IMG/VR virus record: IMGVR_UViG_3300035698_004868 | Span: 1 to 45,427 of that record | Source: a virus | DNA: 45,427 nucleotides | Strand: one strand, 5' to 3' | In this document: positions 16,401 through 25,100 of the stretch, in pieces | Layout: every line of letters begins with the position of its first letter | Position numbering within the stretch: position 1 is the stretch's first letter | Made by a program: the position numbers and the translations under genes | The notes under the pieces: model-generated | The model's database searches: none | What the model was told of the DNA's origin: nothing | Seen by the model: only the letters and a program-made list of their open reading frames with translations

Positions 16401-17569
16401 ACACTCACTTTATTATGACACTTAATACTAACGGAGAAAGAGAATGGAAGAGATTACAACATTTAAAGCAGGGAGACTTAGTTGAGTGTAAAAGGAACTT
16501 ATCAATAACCCCTCAAGGCAACCAAGCTTTATCCCCCAGACCAACATTACGAACTAATGCTAAGAGGTTTTCTGTTCCAAAATATATGAACGAAAAACTC
16601 GCTTTGTTACTTGGTATGCTTGCCGCAGATGGTTGTACTTTTAATGGACCTAATGGTGGACAAACAATACTTTCTGAAAAAAATGAAGTAGTAGGAAAGC
16701 TTTATGATTCTCTTTTCTTAGAATTATTTGGGAGTTTGCCACGTGTTATATTAGACAAAAGGACAGGAGTAAGGGGTCATGTTTATTCAAGCAGCGCCTT
16801 AAGTAGGTGGCTTCACCCGATGATAGGACAAGGAGCTGCTAATAAAAAAGTCCCTGAAACAATTCTTAAAGGAAGCCAAGGAGAAATAGAGAACTTCATT
16901 AAAGGAACAACATTAGACGGATACAAGCATCAAAACAAGCTTGTTATTTATGACGGGTATTCATTTCAATTAGCTAATGGGATTGCTTGTATGCTTTCTT
17001 CTCTTGGTTATATACCACGTCAAGGGGAAAAACTAGTTACTGGCGGTACGCAGGACAGGACATATTATGTCCAGATTGATTCGTTTAATTCAATTGAACA
17101 ACATAAAATAGCCACAGCACGAACAAGAGAACTAGTTCGCATACCAGAAGAGGTATATAATCTTAATCTACACACAAATCACCCAAGTTATAGTAGTTTA
17201 AGAAGTCTAAAACAGAGAATGCCTCTTGTTTGCTATGACCAGACACTAGATAATCTAGATATCCCTTACGATCCACATACTTGTTATGTAAAAATAAAAA
17301 GTATCGAAGATATAAAAAGTGAGATGTATGACATTACAGTAGCTGAAAACCATTCATATATTGTTAACAACATCGTATGTCATAACACGATTTGGCTACC
17401 CAAAGGCTACACAGAGAAACAACTCAGCGATCTTTTTATGAAATATTTACCACAAGTCAAAGGTGTGACCGTTTATACGACAGGTTCTAGACCAAATGAA
17501 CCATTGACTCCAATCCCATTCGAAGAAGCTTTGCAAATGGGATGCACTGGAGGGGCGTGTGAGATATAA
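13493..17569 (+). CDS. nrdJ: Class II (adenosylcobalamin-type) ribonucleotide reductase with two inteins
   Basis: Reduces ribonucleotides to deoxyribonucleotides. The 1358-residue precursor contains two inteins (residues 276-651 and 897-1298) that, once spliced, leave a 580-residue enzyme. Extein landmarks are TSNCFV (first redox Cys), GGGVGLN, a TNP-CGELPLSP junction with the catalytic Asn/Cys/Glu loop split by intein 1, GTGALICNVTSGIE, SKTIWLP split by intein 2, and a C-terminal CTGGACEI CxxxxC tail for re-reduction. The motif pattern and lack of a small-subunit gene fit class II NrdJ. No ATP-cone is seen at the N terminus, so activity regulation by ATP/dATP may be absent. Start TTG 13493 follows GGGGAG by 9 nt. 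Confidence 0.9.
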   Translation: MIPDIPEDQVHQLTGLGEILFPDRYAIHPEETWKEACARWARGGAAAEHGENISKWESRFYTECVTNRFIPGGRIMRSLGRPLQATSNCFVIGPDDLDSREGWGQATKEVIIISGEGGGVGLNGSTIRPRGSAVGRTGGLATGAVSLFEILNAAAEVIRGGGGRRAALMVCLNHDHPDLEEFLNKKLDLKELKNVNASIGFMNESIEGFIEKVKNDEDYDLIWQDKIIKTIKARDVWDTIIHNSLKVAEPGVLNLYLINEMNNLYYCREITCTNPCVTGDTRVSTEQGLVQIKDLVRQPAPIYTMDNGDPRKYRTKKVIIDPRMGQSTPQKMDNCFVSGEKQVFRLKTKEGYSLKLTANHRVMTTEGWKQTDELHLGDKIHIQNTVGGFGSKGHWNLGIIAGWLTGDGCLVGCHKDVPHLDFYPPDKDVFPILLKAVENTLGKSPAWYLPTNEEDWKRSRKAHIQSAALREHLGELCQQKFRIPEFIWQGTRGTQQGYISALFSADGSVQGTKTKGFSVRLASSRLKLLEDVQRLLLNFNIFSTIYPERRPEGWRKLPDGHGEYKSYWCRADHELVISRGSMVTFKDEIKLIREDKQQLLEKNISTYTKGPYSESFTAEFIELEALGVEIVFDLSEPVTHSFCANGLVVHNCGELPLSPYSACNLSNLVLPRFVNRNGTDLQWGKLNTTITTTIRFLDNMIDVGHYPFEEIQKEMTNTRRLGMGVTGLHTMLLQLGMKYDSEEAYAFVAKMMRFIKNKAYEASIFLAVEKGQFPLLDREQFIKSGFCKTLKPSIRDKILEYGIRNCAVMTVPPHGTGALICNVTSGIEVMFAPACTRTYQDGEETKTTIVFDPMAEMLMQEGNDSSLLQGALDVPPENHMKMQVIIQEHVDNAISKCLAKGTLIPTSQGLIPIEKLGEANQPNTFGKPIDNLFVIGEDNKTHRVTNHYCAGVKSGKKVRLTNGTYLSGADTHFIMTLNTNGEREWKRLQHLKQGDLVECKRNLSITPQGNQALSPRPTLRTNAKRFSVPKYMNEKLALLLGMLAADGCTFNGPNGGQTILSEKNEVVGKLYDSLFLELFGSLPRVILDKRTGVRGHVYSSSALSRWLHPMIGQGAANKKVPETILKGSQGEIENFIKGTTLDGYKHQNKLVIYDGYSFQLANGIACMLSSLGYIPRQGEKLVTGGTQDRTYYVQIDSFNSIEQHKIATARTRELVRIPEEVYNLNLHTNHPSYSSLRSLKQRMPLVCYDQTLDNLDIPYDPHTCYVKIKSIEDIKSEMYDITVAENHSYIVNNIVCHNTIWLPKGYTEKQLSDLFMKYLPQVKGVTVYTTGSRPNEPLTPIPFEEALQMGCTGGACEI
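14318..15445 (+). mobile_element. Intein 1 in ribonucleotide reductase (LAGLIDADG)
   Basis: A 376-residue intein. It starts with Cys (CVTGDTRVST, block A), has a TANHRVM block B, LAGLIDADG-type endonuclease motifs at IIAGWLTGDG and ALFSADG, and ends VVHN followed by extein Cys. It sits between Pro and Cys of the conserved NPCGELPL loop, so the unspliced enzyme would be inactive. Splicing residues (Cys1, block B Thr and His, C-terminal His-Asn, Cys+1) all appear intact. By eye the sequence is more A+T-rich than the exteins. Confidence 0.93.
16181..17386 (+). mobile_element. Intein 2 in ribonucleotide reductase (LAGLIDADG)
   Basis: A 402-residue intein beginning CLAKGTLIPT and ending NNIVCHN, with Thr as the +1 extein residue. 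It splits the conserved SKTIWLP segment between Lys and Thr. The block B equivalent contains GADTHFI. The first LAGLIDADG motif is LLLGMLAADG; the second (FIKGTTLDG) is degenerate-looking but keeps Asp-Gly. Terminal splicing residues look functional. It is A+T-rich by eye, like intein 1, but the two are not obviously close relatives. Confidence 0.92.
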
Positions 17570-17946
17570 CTTATCAAGAAATAATAGAGTTTGATTGGAA
17601 CGGCAGAATTTACCAGTTCGTACGTAATCAGCCAACCAAAGATGACGGTAAAGAACTTATACGCCGAATCTTAACTCAAGCTATTAAGGACTATCTCTTC
17701 TATTATCCTAAAGCTAGAAGGACAGGCAAAGCCTCACAACAAGAATGGGAGAGAGCACGAGATTTCCTATTCGAAGATGGGTACACCATTAACTATGGTG
17801 ATAATGACAATGTATGGGAACGCACAATGCCTGAACTATACGCAGAGTCTAAGGGCTATGACAACGTCAACCCTAAAATTATCATTGAGATGAGAGAACG
17901 ATTAAAGCTTAAAGCAGAAAAGATGTGGGCAGACGATGATTGTTAG
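17566..17946 (+). CDS. Hypothetical protein with no canonical start codon (probable ATA start)
   Basis: The 366-nt stretch after the reductase is not empty. It holds one uninterrupted frame from the TGA at 17560-17562 to TAG 17944-17946 that reads as a normal protein (aromatic-rich, a YQEIIEFDWNGRIYQF-like opening, a long amphipathic C-terminal helix). It has no ATG, GTG or TTG in its first 87 codons. An ATA at 17566, overlapping the reductase stop, follows GGAGGGG (17549-17555) by 10 nt and would give 126 residues. The first ATG (17827) would give only about 39 residues. The next gene starts 11 nt before its end. Function unknown. Confidence 0.6.
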   Translation: MTYQEIIEFDWNGRIYQFVRNQPTKDDGKELIRRILTQAIKDYLFYYPKARRTGKASQQEWERARDFLFEDGYTINYGDNDNVWERTMPELYAESKGYDNVNPKIIIEMRERLKLKAEKMWADDDC

Positions 17947-18427
17947 GCGAGAAGAACAAATTGCTTGGATAGCACAGAAAGTTCACGATAATGACTATAC
18001 AATTGTGCTTACAGGCGGTGTGTTTGACTGGCTGCATCACGGTCATATCAGATCTTTCCAAGAAGCCCTAGCCTACCCTGCTTTACATGACGATGAACGA
18101 GAAACTATTCTATTCGTGGCGGTCAATGAGGATATTAGCGCTGAACATTTCAAACGAGAGCCAGCTCTTACACAAGAACACAGAGCATTCATCCTAGACT
18201 CAATACATATTGTAGATGTCGTCGTGTTATTCCCTGCAAGTAACCCTGCAAATATTATCCGTTTGATAGAACCCGATTATTATCTCAAAGGTGAGGAATA
18301 TAAACTTGAAGACCTGCCAGAGCGACAGGCCCTAGAGAGTTGTAGAACTGTTTATATTCCATGCAAGAAAAGAATTACAGTCAGTAGCACGACTGAACTA
18401 ATTAAAAGAGGAGCGAGAAATGCCTAA
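17936..18427 (+). CDS. HldC/HldE-like sugar-phosphate nucleotidyltransferase
   Basis: Nucleotidyltransferase of the cytidylyltransferase-like fold, closest by motif to the C-terminal half of HldE (ADP-heptose synthase), which joins heptose-1-phosphate to [14 protein letters not shown] at residues 27-37 is the GxFDxxHxGH nucleotide site. VNEDIS near 63 and YLKGEEY near 120 match the HldE VNsDxS and vKGxDY motifs. [10 protein letters not shown] near the end matches its Ser-Thr-Thr-x-Leu-Ile motif. As 163 residues with no kinase domain it is the stand-alone HldC form. A PfkB kinase (26973) and a GmhB-like phosphatase (29461) elsewhere could supply its substrate. A glycerol-3-phosphate or other cytidylyltransferase is the alternative. 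Confidence 0.8.
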   Translation: MIVRREEQIAWIAQKVHDNDYTIVLTGGVFDWLHHGHIRSFQEALAYPALHDDERETILFVAVNEDISAEHFKREPALTQEHRAFILDSIHIVDVVVLFPASNPANIIRLIEPDYYLKGEEYKLEDLPERQALESCRTVYIPCKKRITVSSTTELIKRGARNA

Positions 18428-19568
18428 GAAGAAAAGGGCGTCAAAGACATCAGAATCAGCAGCACTAGCGGGAGACATGGCAAGAAGAGCACTTGACCTA
18501 GCCCAGTCATCTATTGAAAAAAGCTATGGCAAGGGTTCTATCATGTGGGGCGATGCCACTAAAGCATTTGATATTTATCCATCAATTCCTACAGGATCAT
18601 TGGGGCTAGACAAAGCGTTGGGTATTGGTGGTATCCCTCAAGGTAGAATCATTGAGATCTATGGCAGTGAGTCGGCGGGCAAAACTACCTTGGCCTTGCA
18701 AATTATCGCCCAATCCCAAGCTGCTGGAGGCATCGCTGCTTTCGTTGACATGGAACATGCTTTAGATGTGAAGTATGCAAAAAACCTGGGCGTCAAGATG
18801 GAAGACATGCTGATTAGTCAGCCTGATAATGCTGAACAGGCTTTAGAGATCATTGATACCCTAGGTCGATGTGGGGCTGTTGACATCATCGTACTTGATT
18901 CAGTTGCAGCTCTAGTCCCCAAGGCAGAGCTTAATGGCAACATGGGAGACAGTCTACCAGGTCTTCAGGCTCGTATGATGAGCCAGGCTTTAAGAAAACT
19001 AACTGCTATCTGTGCCAAAACTAATACAAATGTTATCTTTATCAATCAGATTAGATATAAAATTGGTGTAATGTTTGGCAACCCTGAAACTACTGCAGGT
19101 GGAAATGCTCTTAAGTTCTATGCTTCAATACGCCTAGATATCAGACGTATCGGTGCTCTTAAAAAAGGTGAAGAAATTGTTGGTAATCGTACTAGAGTTA
19201 AAGTAGTCAAGAATAAGATGGCCCCACCATTCCAAGAGTGTGAGTTCGACATTATCTACGGTAAAGGAATTGACTTCTTTGGAGAAGTAGTTGATGCAGG
19301 TGTAGCTAATGGCACCATTACCAAGAGTGGGGCTTGGTATAGCATTGGTGATGAACGTCTTGCCCAGGGTAGGCCTAATGCTATCGAGAACATACAAGCA
19401 TGGCCTGAGATAATTGAAATGATTGCCGGTGAGCACTATAGTAAACAAATATTGATTGAAGAGGAAAAAGATGAACAACCTATTAGTGATAACGAGCTGG
19501 GAGAGGATGAACAACTCCTGGCCATTGAACCAGGAGTCATTGAAGCGGAAGTCGAAGAAGAAGAATAG
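18420..19568 (+). CDS. recA: RecA recombinase
   Basis: Bacterial-type RecA, the ATP-dependent strand-exchange protein, rather than the UvsX type of T4-like phages. Walker A is GSESAGKTT near residue 82. An FVDMEHALD segment (DAEHALD in bacteria), the Walker B-like [13 protein letters not shown], and [22 protein letters not shown] over loop 2 follow in order. An acidic Glu-rich C-terminal tail (last 40 residues) matches the regulatory tail of RecA. The length of 382 residues is slightly above bacterial RecA. It overlaps the previous gene by 8 nt and probably acts in replication-coupled recombination with the RusA and Cas4-like nucleases. Confidence 0.96.
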   Translation: MPKKKRASKTSESAALAGDMARRALDLAQSSIEKSYGKGSIMWGDATKAFDIYPSIPTGSLGLDKALGIGGIPQGRIIEIYGSESAGKTTLALQIIAQSQAAGGIAAFVDMEHALDVKYAKNLGVKMEDMLISQPDNAEQALEIIDTLGRCGAVDIIVLDSVAALVPKAELNGNMGDSLPGLQARMMSQALRKLTAICAKTNTNVIFINQIRYKIGVMFGNPETTAGGNALKFYASIRLDIRRIGALKKGEEIVGNRTRVKVVKNKMAPPFQECEFDIIYGKGIDFFGEVVDAGVANGTITKSGAWYSIGDERLAQGRPNAIENIQAWPEIIEMIAGEHYSKQILIEEEKDEQPISDNELGEDEQLLAIEPGVIEAEVEEEE

Positions 19569-20040
19569 TACTCCTGAGGGGGAAGTAGCGAGAAAACTGT
19601 TCCCAATCAGGTTCGTGAGAGGTACTGGTCTAAGCAAACAATCTAGAGTGCTCTCTATCAATGAGATCTTGTTTAATGATGTATTAAAAACATATCCTAC
19701 TGGTATGGACACCCTCATTCAAGAGCTGTGGTATATGTTTAACCACCGACGAAAGACTCTTAGAGCTGCACCTGGGTCTCCTGGTGCAGTGGCTCATACA
19801 TTCGTACGAAACGAAACACCTGAACCTGTTCTTGTACAAGTAGATCAAATGGTGACTGATGTAGCTATGCTAGACGCCACTCTACAATTGACTAGATGTC
19901 CTGAGTGGCTTGCCGCTAAAACAAAAAAGATAATTGTAAGAGTTGCCATTGATGAGGAAAGTTATGCAATACATGCATCTAGTAGACTAGATTATATGGG
20001 TGAGTATAAACGATTCAAGCGTGAGGTAGAGTTATATTAA
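19507..20040 (+). CDS. Hypothetical protein overlapping the RecA end
   Basis: The frame is open from 19456. I start it at ATG 19507, giving 177 residues and a 62-nt overlap with recA; TTG codons near 19522 and 19537 (the latter after CAGGAG) are alternatives that shorten the overlap. The first 25 residues are Lys/Ser-rich and may be overprinted. The body is alpha/beta with a [16 protein letters not shown] segment and a C-terminal [14 protein letters not shown] strand. No domain recognised. It could be a recombination accessory protein given its place, but this is unsupported. Confidence 0.6.
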   Translation: MNNSWPLNQESLKRKSKKKNSTPEGEVARKLFPIRFVRGTGLSKQSRVLSINEILFNDVLKTYPTGMDTLIQELWYMFNHRRKTLRAAPGSPGAVAHTFVRNETPEPVLVQVDQMVTDVAMLDATLQLTRCPEWLAAKTKKIIVRVAIDEESYAIHASSRLDYMGEYKRFKREVELY

Positions 20041-20060
20041 GGAAGACTATATATAAGAAG

Positions 20061-20312
20061 ATGGAGAGAAAGTTATGGCCTCAGGATGTACTAAAAGAAT
20101 GTGCTCATGGAGTACAAAGATGTCAGGTATGTGAAAGAGTAGAATGTGGAGACAATATTTGGATACGGCAAGTGGTTATGAGTGTCTCCTGTCCATATAC
20201 AAAAGGCTCTTACATTACTCATAAAGGTAATTCATACTATATCCAAGAGGTTAGTGTTGAACAAGTAGCTGATGAATGGTGGTTCTGGAAACTGCTTACT
20301 ATCATACAATAA
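20061..20312 (+). CDS. Small Cys-containing hypothetical protein
   Basis: 83 residues. A Cys/His cluster at the N terminus (CAHGVQRCQVCERVEC, residues 14-29) looks like a zinc knuckle or ribbon. The rest is beta-rich with several Tyr and Trp. No family recognised. It lies between recA's neighbour and dnaE with 20- and 36-nt gaps. Confidence 0.6.
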   Translation: MERKLWPQDVLKECAHGVQRCQVCERVECGDNIWIRQVVMSVSCPYTKGSYITHKGNSYYIQEVSVEQVADEWWFWKLLTIIQ

Positions 20313-20348
20313 ATATAGATCGAATAAAGGAAAAGGCTGGCATTCTCA

Positions 20349-23300
20349 TTGTCCTATGTACACTTACATTTTCATACTGAATATAGCGCACTCGATAGTA
20401 TTGTTAGAATATCTGAGGTTGCCAAAAGGGCTAAGGAATTAGGCCAGACTGCTGTAGCTATTACAGACCATGGAACTATGTCTGGCATTTACAAGTTCAA
20501 TAAAGCTTTGCGCGAAGAAGGTATCAAGCCTATCCTGGGTCTTGAGGCCTACTATGCTTTCGACCGTACCCTTCGTGAACCAGATAAATTTGGTCAACGA
20601 TACTATCATTTAGTGTTCCTGGCACAGAATGAGATCGGACTAAAGAATTTAATTACACTTTCATCTCTAGGGTTCCAAACCGGCTTCTATTACAAGGGGC
20701 GTGTAGATATGGAATTACTAGAACAATACAACGAAGGTATTATTTGTACTACTGCATGTATTCAATCTCCGCTATCTAGATTGCTAACGTTAGGGAACAG
20801 TGGAGAAGCTGAGCAAGAGATGCTCCGTCTCAATGATGTGTTTAAAGACCGCTTCTTCTTGGAAGCACAGGGGTGTGCCAACCCAATCATGGATGATAGC
20901 CAGTTAGTTTATAACGAATGGCTAGTTGGAATGGGAAATAAATATGACATCCCTTTGGTAGCTACCTGTGATGTACACTATGTCCATAAGGAAGATGGTT
21001 TTGCAAGAGGGTCAGTCCATGACCAAGCCTTATGTATGGGTATGAATCGTCTCATCTCTGAAGAGAAGAGGATGAGTTATGAAGGCTTTCATCTCTGGAT
21101 GAAGTCAGAAGAAGAGATGTTAGACTATTCGACTAATGGCTTAGCTCATGTACCATCAGAGGCTATTACTAACACGCAATACGTAGCTGACATGTGTCCG
21201 GGTATCTACTTTACTTCTATTAAAGACCTTGCGCCAGTGGCACCTAACGTTACAGATTCCCGGCTTCTCCTAGAGTCACAGTCAAAGCTAGGTCTAATTG
21301 ATAGGCTCGGAGGTAAGCTAGAAAACGTTACGGAAGAGTACCGAAAGAGGATTGAATATGAACTCAAGGTCATTGATGAGATGGGATTCAACGATTATTT
21401 CCTCGTAGTCAAAGATTTTATCGAGGCTGCTAGAACCAAAGGGATACCTGTTGGTCCAGGACGAGGTTCTGCTGCAGGTAGCTTAGTAGCATGGGCTCTC
21501 GGTATCACCGGGAAACACCTTGATCCTATCAAACATGGGCTTTACTTTGAGCGGTTTCTTAACTTGGGTAGACAAGAATATCCAGATATTGACGTAGATT
21601 TCTCTCAAGATGGACGTGAGGAAATATTCCAATATATTACTGATACGTATGGCGCAGACTGTGTGTCTCATATCGGTACACACCAAAGTCTAAAACCTCG
21701 TAGCTTAGTCCGAATGGTTGGTAAAACACTAGGATATAACCAATTTGAACAAGGGCTAGCAGCAGGATTAGTACCTCCTCCCGTATCAGGCAAAGAGCCC
21801 ACAATGGAAGAGGCTATTATAGAGTCCCCAAAGCTCAAGATTGAATTCCCTGATGTTGTGAAAACTGCACTCAAGCTTGATCGATTAGTGACACGCCCAG
21901 GAGTCCATGCTTCTGGAATGATTATCTCCAAGGAATCTCTACTAGGATATATTCCTATGTGGAAGAACTCTGGATATGAATTTATCACTGAGTTTGATAT
22001 GAAAGAGGTAGAAAAGCTTGGCCTGATCAAGTTCGACTTCCTGGGGCTTATCAATTTAGATATTATAGACACCACGATAAAGATGATTGAGACTAATCAT
22101 TGTGTCAAACTAGACCCTGAAGAGTTTCCACTGGATGACAAACGAACATTCGAGATGCTACGAGCTGGTAAACTTGGTGGAGTCTTTCAACTTGAGGATG
22201 CCTTGTCTGATGTAGTAGCGAAGGTACAACCTGTATGTCAGGATGACATCTCAGTGATTGTGGCTATCGGACGACCAGGACCTATGGGGGCTGGACTACT
22301 AGATACCTATTTAGAGTGCCGTAAAACTGGCGAACCTCCACAAGGTATGCCTTATCAGCTTGCTCAAGTGCTAGAAGATACATTCTATACATATGTGTAC
22401 CAGGAACAAGTCATGCGCATCTGTCAAAAGATAGCAGGCTTTAGTTTAGAAGAGTCTGACGATATGAGGAGGGCTATTGGAAAGAAAGATGAAAAAATAA
22501 TGAGTGGACTGCAGGACAAATTCCTTGCTGGCTGCCAACAAGTTGCTATCTTATCCGACAATGATGCACAGGGGTTATTTACTAACATTATGGGCTTTGC
22601 AAAATATTGTTTTAATAAAGCTCATTCATATGCATATGGTCTTATCTCTTACTATGAAGCATATCTTAAAGCACACTACCCAGAAGAGTTCTTTGCAGCT
22701 CTATTGACACATACCAAGAAAGAAGACAAGTATGCTCGATATGTAGCTGAAGCAGGAGAGATGGATGTCTCTGTTCAAGGACCACACATAAATAAGAGTG
22801 GATGGGGATTTACCCTGGAGAAGGGTAAGATCATCTATGGATTGAAAAGTATTAAGGGATTAGGTAATGTAGCTGTACGCGGAATTATTAACTCACGCGG
22901 TAACAAGCATCAGCAAATGAAGTTCAAAGACTTCTGGGACTTCTGTGACAGGGTTAACCTACAGAAGGTCAACGCTGGAGCACTGTCTGCTCTTGTACAA
23001 GCAGGAGCATTTGATTGTCTAGGTTATGACCGTGAAGATCTACTACTCTTAATTCCTCAAGCTACTAAGTACTACCAGGACCTAGCGAAGTATTATGAGA
23101 GAGAAGAAAACTCTCGCGTTAGGGCTAAAGAGATTGAATACTTAGAAGCACACCCTGATATTCTAGAAGAAAGGAAGATAGAAGCCAAAACAATGGGCAA
23201 GCGCTTTATGAGGCCACGCCCCCTAAAGGTCCCCCCAAAGCCTGAGAAACCTGAGATTTCAACGGGGGATCGTGTTAGAATCACACCAGAGATGCTGGAT

Positions 23301-23669
23301 TGGGAACGAAAAGTATTGGGTTGTACTATTACAGCACACCCCACTGATTTCATTACCCCCGCTGGTGACATGTGTCGCGTAGCAGACTTACACTCCCCCG
23401 GTCAACGGGGGAAGGTAGGTGTAGTCATCGTTGGAACTCCGAAGGTTATTGTGACCAAGAAGAACCAAAAGATGGCATTCTGTGCGATGGAGGACGCATC
23501 AGGGAGACTAGAAGTAACGGTCTTCCCGAGGCAGTACAATAAGTATAAAGACCTGCTTAAGGCTGGTAACCTACTGATTCTATTCTGTTCAGTAGATAAG
23601 AGGCCAGATAAAGCAGGTGCCATTCCGCGTCCTGTGGTTGCTGACAAAATTAGCTTACTAGAGAGGTGA
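20349..23669 (+). CDS. dnaE: DNA polymerase III alpha subunit (DnaE type)
   Basis: Replicative C-family DNA polymerase, 1106 residues. The PHP domain is at the start (HLHFHTEYSALDS, residues 5-17, then ITDHGTMSG). The palm carries the catalytic acidic motif YPDIDVDFS near 413 and FDFLGL near 560. A GRPGPMGAGLLD block follows near 640. A helix-hairpin-helix region lies around 870-910, and a C-terminal OB fold (about 1010-1090) begins near GKVGVVIVG. It is slightly shorter than the roughly 1160-residue bacterial enzyme. No intein is present, although DnaE is a common intein host. TTG start preceded by AAAGGAAAAGG at some distance. Phages with their own DnaE presumably still recruit the host clamp. 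Confidence 0.95.
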   Translation: MSYVHLHFHTEYSALDSIVRISEVAKRAKELGQTAVAITDHGTMSGIYKFNKALREEGIKPILGLEAYYAFDRTLREPDKFGQRYYHLVFLAQNEIGLKNLITLSSLGFQTGFYYKGRVDMELLEQYNEGIICTTACIQSPLSRLLTLGNSGEAEQEMLRLNDVFKDRFFLEAQGCANPIMDDSQLVYNEWLVGMGNKYDIPLVATCDVHYVHKEDGFARGSVHDQALCMGMNRLISEEKRMSYEGFHLWMKSEEEMLDYSTNGLAHVPSEAITNTQYVADMCPGIYFTSIKDLAPVAPNVTDSRLLLESQSKLGLIDRLGGKLENVTEEYRKRIEYELKVIDEMGFNDYFLVVKDFIEAARTKGIPVGPGRGSAAGSLVAWALGITGKHLDPIKHGLYFERFLNLGRQEYPDIDVDFSQDGREEIFQYITDTYGADCVSHIGTHQSLKPRSLVRMVGKTLGYNQFEQGLAAGLVPPPVSGKEPTMEEAIIESPKLKIEFPDVVKTALKLDRLVTRPGVHASGMIISKESLLGYIPMWKNSGYEFITEFDMKEVEKLGLIKFDFLGLINLDIIDTTIKMIETNHCVKLDPEEFPLDDKRTFEMLRAGKLGGVFQLEDALSDVVAKVQPVCQDDISVIVAIGRPGPMGAGLLDTYLECRKTGEPPQGMPYQLAQVLEDTFYTYVYQEQVMRICQKIAGFSLEESDDMRRAIGKKDEKIMSGLQDKFLAGCQQVAILSDNDAQGLFTNIMGFAKYCFNKAHSYAYGLISYYEAYLKAHYPEEFFAALLTHTKKEDKYARYVAEAGEMDVSVQGPHINKSGWGFTLEKGKIIYGLKSIKGLGNVAVRGIINSRGNKHQQMKFKDFWDFCDRVNLQKVNAGALSALVQAGAFDCLGYDREDLLLLIPQATKYYQDLAKYYEREENSRVRAKEIEYLEAHPDILEERKIEAKTMGKRFMRPRPLKVPPKPEKPEISTGDRVRITPEMLDWERKVLGCTITAHPTDFITPAGDMCRVADLHSPGQRGKVGVVIVGTPKVIVTKKNQKMAFCAMEDASGRLEVTVFPRQYNKYKDLLKAGNLLILFCSVDKRPDKAGAIPRPVVADKISLLER

Positions 23670-24778
23670 AAGTTTTGAAGAAATTCTGGACACAGGAAGA
23701 AGACGACGTACTAAAAGAGCTTAGAGCACATATGACAATTAGTCAGCTCTATGAAGAACTAAAGAAGAAGGGGCATGAACGCTCTCCCAAGTCTATTGAG
23801 CATCGATGCTTGAGACTACAACTATATAGAGCAGATACTAATGAACTAGTGCAACAAGAGAGTGATGACCTCAGTGCTTTCTATGAGTCATTCGAACGCA
23901 TCAAAAAGATGGGCAAAGACTATACTGTCAAGGATACCACCCTACGAACTGGATTTGTTGATGACACTAGTGGTTATCGTAAGATCCTAGTGACTGGTGA
24001 CTGGCATGTCCCCTTTGAAAAGCACGAGATGATTATGAATATGATAGCAGAACACAGCGATGCTGATGCTGTTGTGGTTTCTGGAGATCTATTTGATCTT
24101 TACTCTGTGTCGGTATTTCCCAAGAACAAATGGATACCTTTGATTAAAGAATATCAGATTGCTAGAGAGTGGTTGAAGATCTTATCTAGTATCTTTCCTA
24201 AGGTAATACTTTTAAATGGTAATCATGAAGCAAGGATCCATAGATATTTCATCAAGAATGTTAGCCAAGAAGTAGTACCGTTTGTAGCACAGCCTGTAAT
24301 GGAGAGACTAGCTCTTGGTTGTATCTATGATGATGAAGCAGCCCTAGTAGGAATGGAACCGTTTGACAATGTCATCTACGAAAGAGAGTTCCCCTGGTAT
24401 ACACAGATTGGTAAGACTATCATTGTGCATCCAGATTCCTATTACGGTGACACCGCAGGTGGACGAGTTCTAGGTACTGTGGTCCGTGCAGACAACTATT
24501 TCCGTACCAAGAGAGACTATGACTCTATCATCATGGCTCACACTCATAAGGTAGGTATGGCCGTACGCGACGGTGTTTTACTAATGGAGCATGGTTGTGC
24601 TTGCAACATGTTAGAGTACCAGCAGGATGACCGCAAGTTCCGTTATGGGACTCAACATAATGGCTACGCAGTTATTTATCAAGACAAGAAAGGCAACACA
24701 GACTGGAATGAAAGCCGAGTGATTTTCAGAGGAGCACAATGGCCACAAAAAGAAGGAGTAAAGATCTGGAATGAATAA
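23666..24778 (+). CDS. Metallophosphoesterase with N-terminal Myb/SANT-like domain
   Basis: Residues 1-55 resemble a Myb/SANT-like DNA-binding repeat (FWTQEEDDVLKEL, later SPKSIEHRCLRL). Residues 105-300 form a calcineurin-like metallophosphoesterase with GDWH at 111-114, GDLFD at 140-144, GNHE at 185-188 and AHTHK near 290 (usual GHTH). All metal ligands seem present. The substrate could be a nucleic acid, as in SbcD/Mre11-like enzymes, and the DNA-binding-like N terminus supports that. GTG 23666 overlaps the dnaE stop (GTGA). TTG 23675, better spaced from GAGAGG, is an alternative. 370 residues. Confidence 0.82.
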   Translation: MKVLKKFWTQEEDDVLKELRAHMTISQLYEELKKKGHERSPKSIEHRCLRLQLYRADTNELVQQESDDLSAFYESFERIKKMGKDYTVKDTTLRTGFVDDTSGYRKILVTGDWHVPFEKHEMIMNMIAEHSDADAVVVSGDLFDLYSVSVFPKNKWIPLIKEYQIAREWLKILSSIFPKVILLNGNHEARIHRYFIKNVSQEVVPFVAQPVMERLALGCIYDDEAALVGMEPFDNVIYEREFPWYTQIGKTIIVHPDSYYGDTAGGRVLGTVVRADNYFRTKRDYDSIIMAHTHKVGMAVRDGVLLMEHGCACNMLEYQQDDRKFRYGTQHNGYAVIYQDKKGNTDWNESRVIFRGAQWPQKEGVKIWNE

Positions 24779-25100
24779 CGCAGAAAATCTTCTATCAAAG
24801 AGACTTAATGCAAACCCTCAACATGATATTGTTTTCTTTCAAAAGGTAGCACCTATTGTACAGTCCATGATGGACGACCTTATAGAACAAATGGATGCTA
24901 GATTTAATGAGTTTGGATCTAGTTATGGTGAATTGTATATCAACTTGTTTGCCATCAACAAGATTCTAATTGACAAAAAGATAGTTACAACACAAGAAAT
25001 GCAAGCATCTATAGATACATGCTCTAAAGAGTTTATGAAAATGATGCATGATGAAGACAAGGAAGAGAGAGCTGGTCGTGCCACAACCATTAAAGTTTAA
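24771..25100 (+). CDS. Hypothetical 109-aa helical protein
   Basis: An acidic, helical, Met-rich protein with no known motif. The start overlaps the phosphoesterase end by 8 nt and the end overlaps the Cas4-like gene by 23 nt. Position suggests an accessory to one of its neighbours. Confidence 0.6.
   Translation: MNNAENLLSKRLNANPQHDIVFFQKVAPIVQSMMDDLIEQMDARFNEFGSSYGELYINLFAINKILIDKKIVTTQEMQASIDTCSKEFMKMMHDEDKEERAGRATTIKV

Noticed and set aside
19134-19718. 194-aa open frame on the - strand opposite recA
   Set aside because: It lies antisense to a well-supported recA and its neighbour, is made of Phe/Leu/Ser-rich shadow sequence and has no ribosome site or domain.
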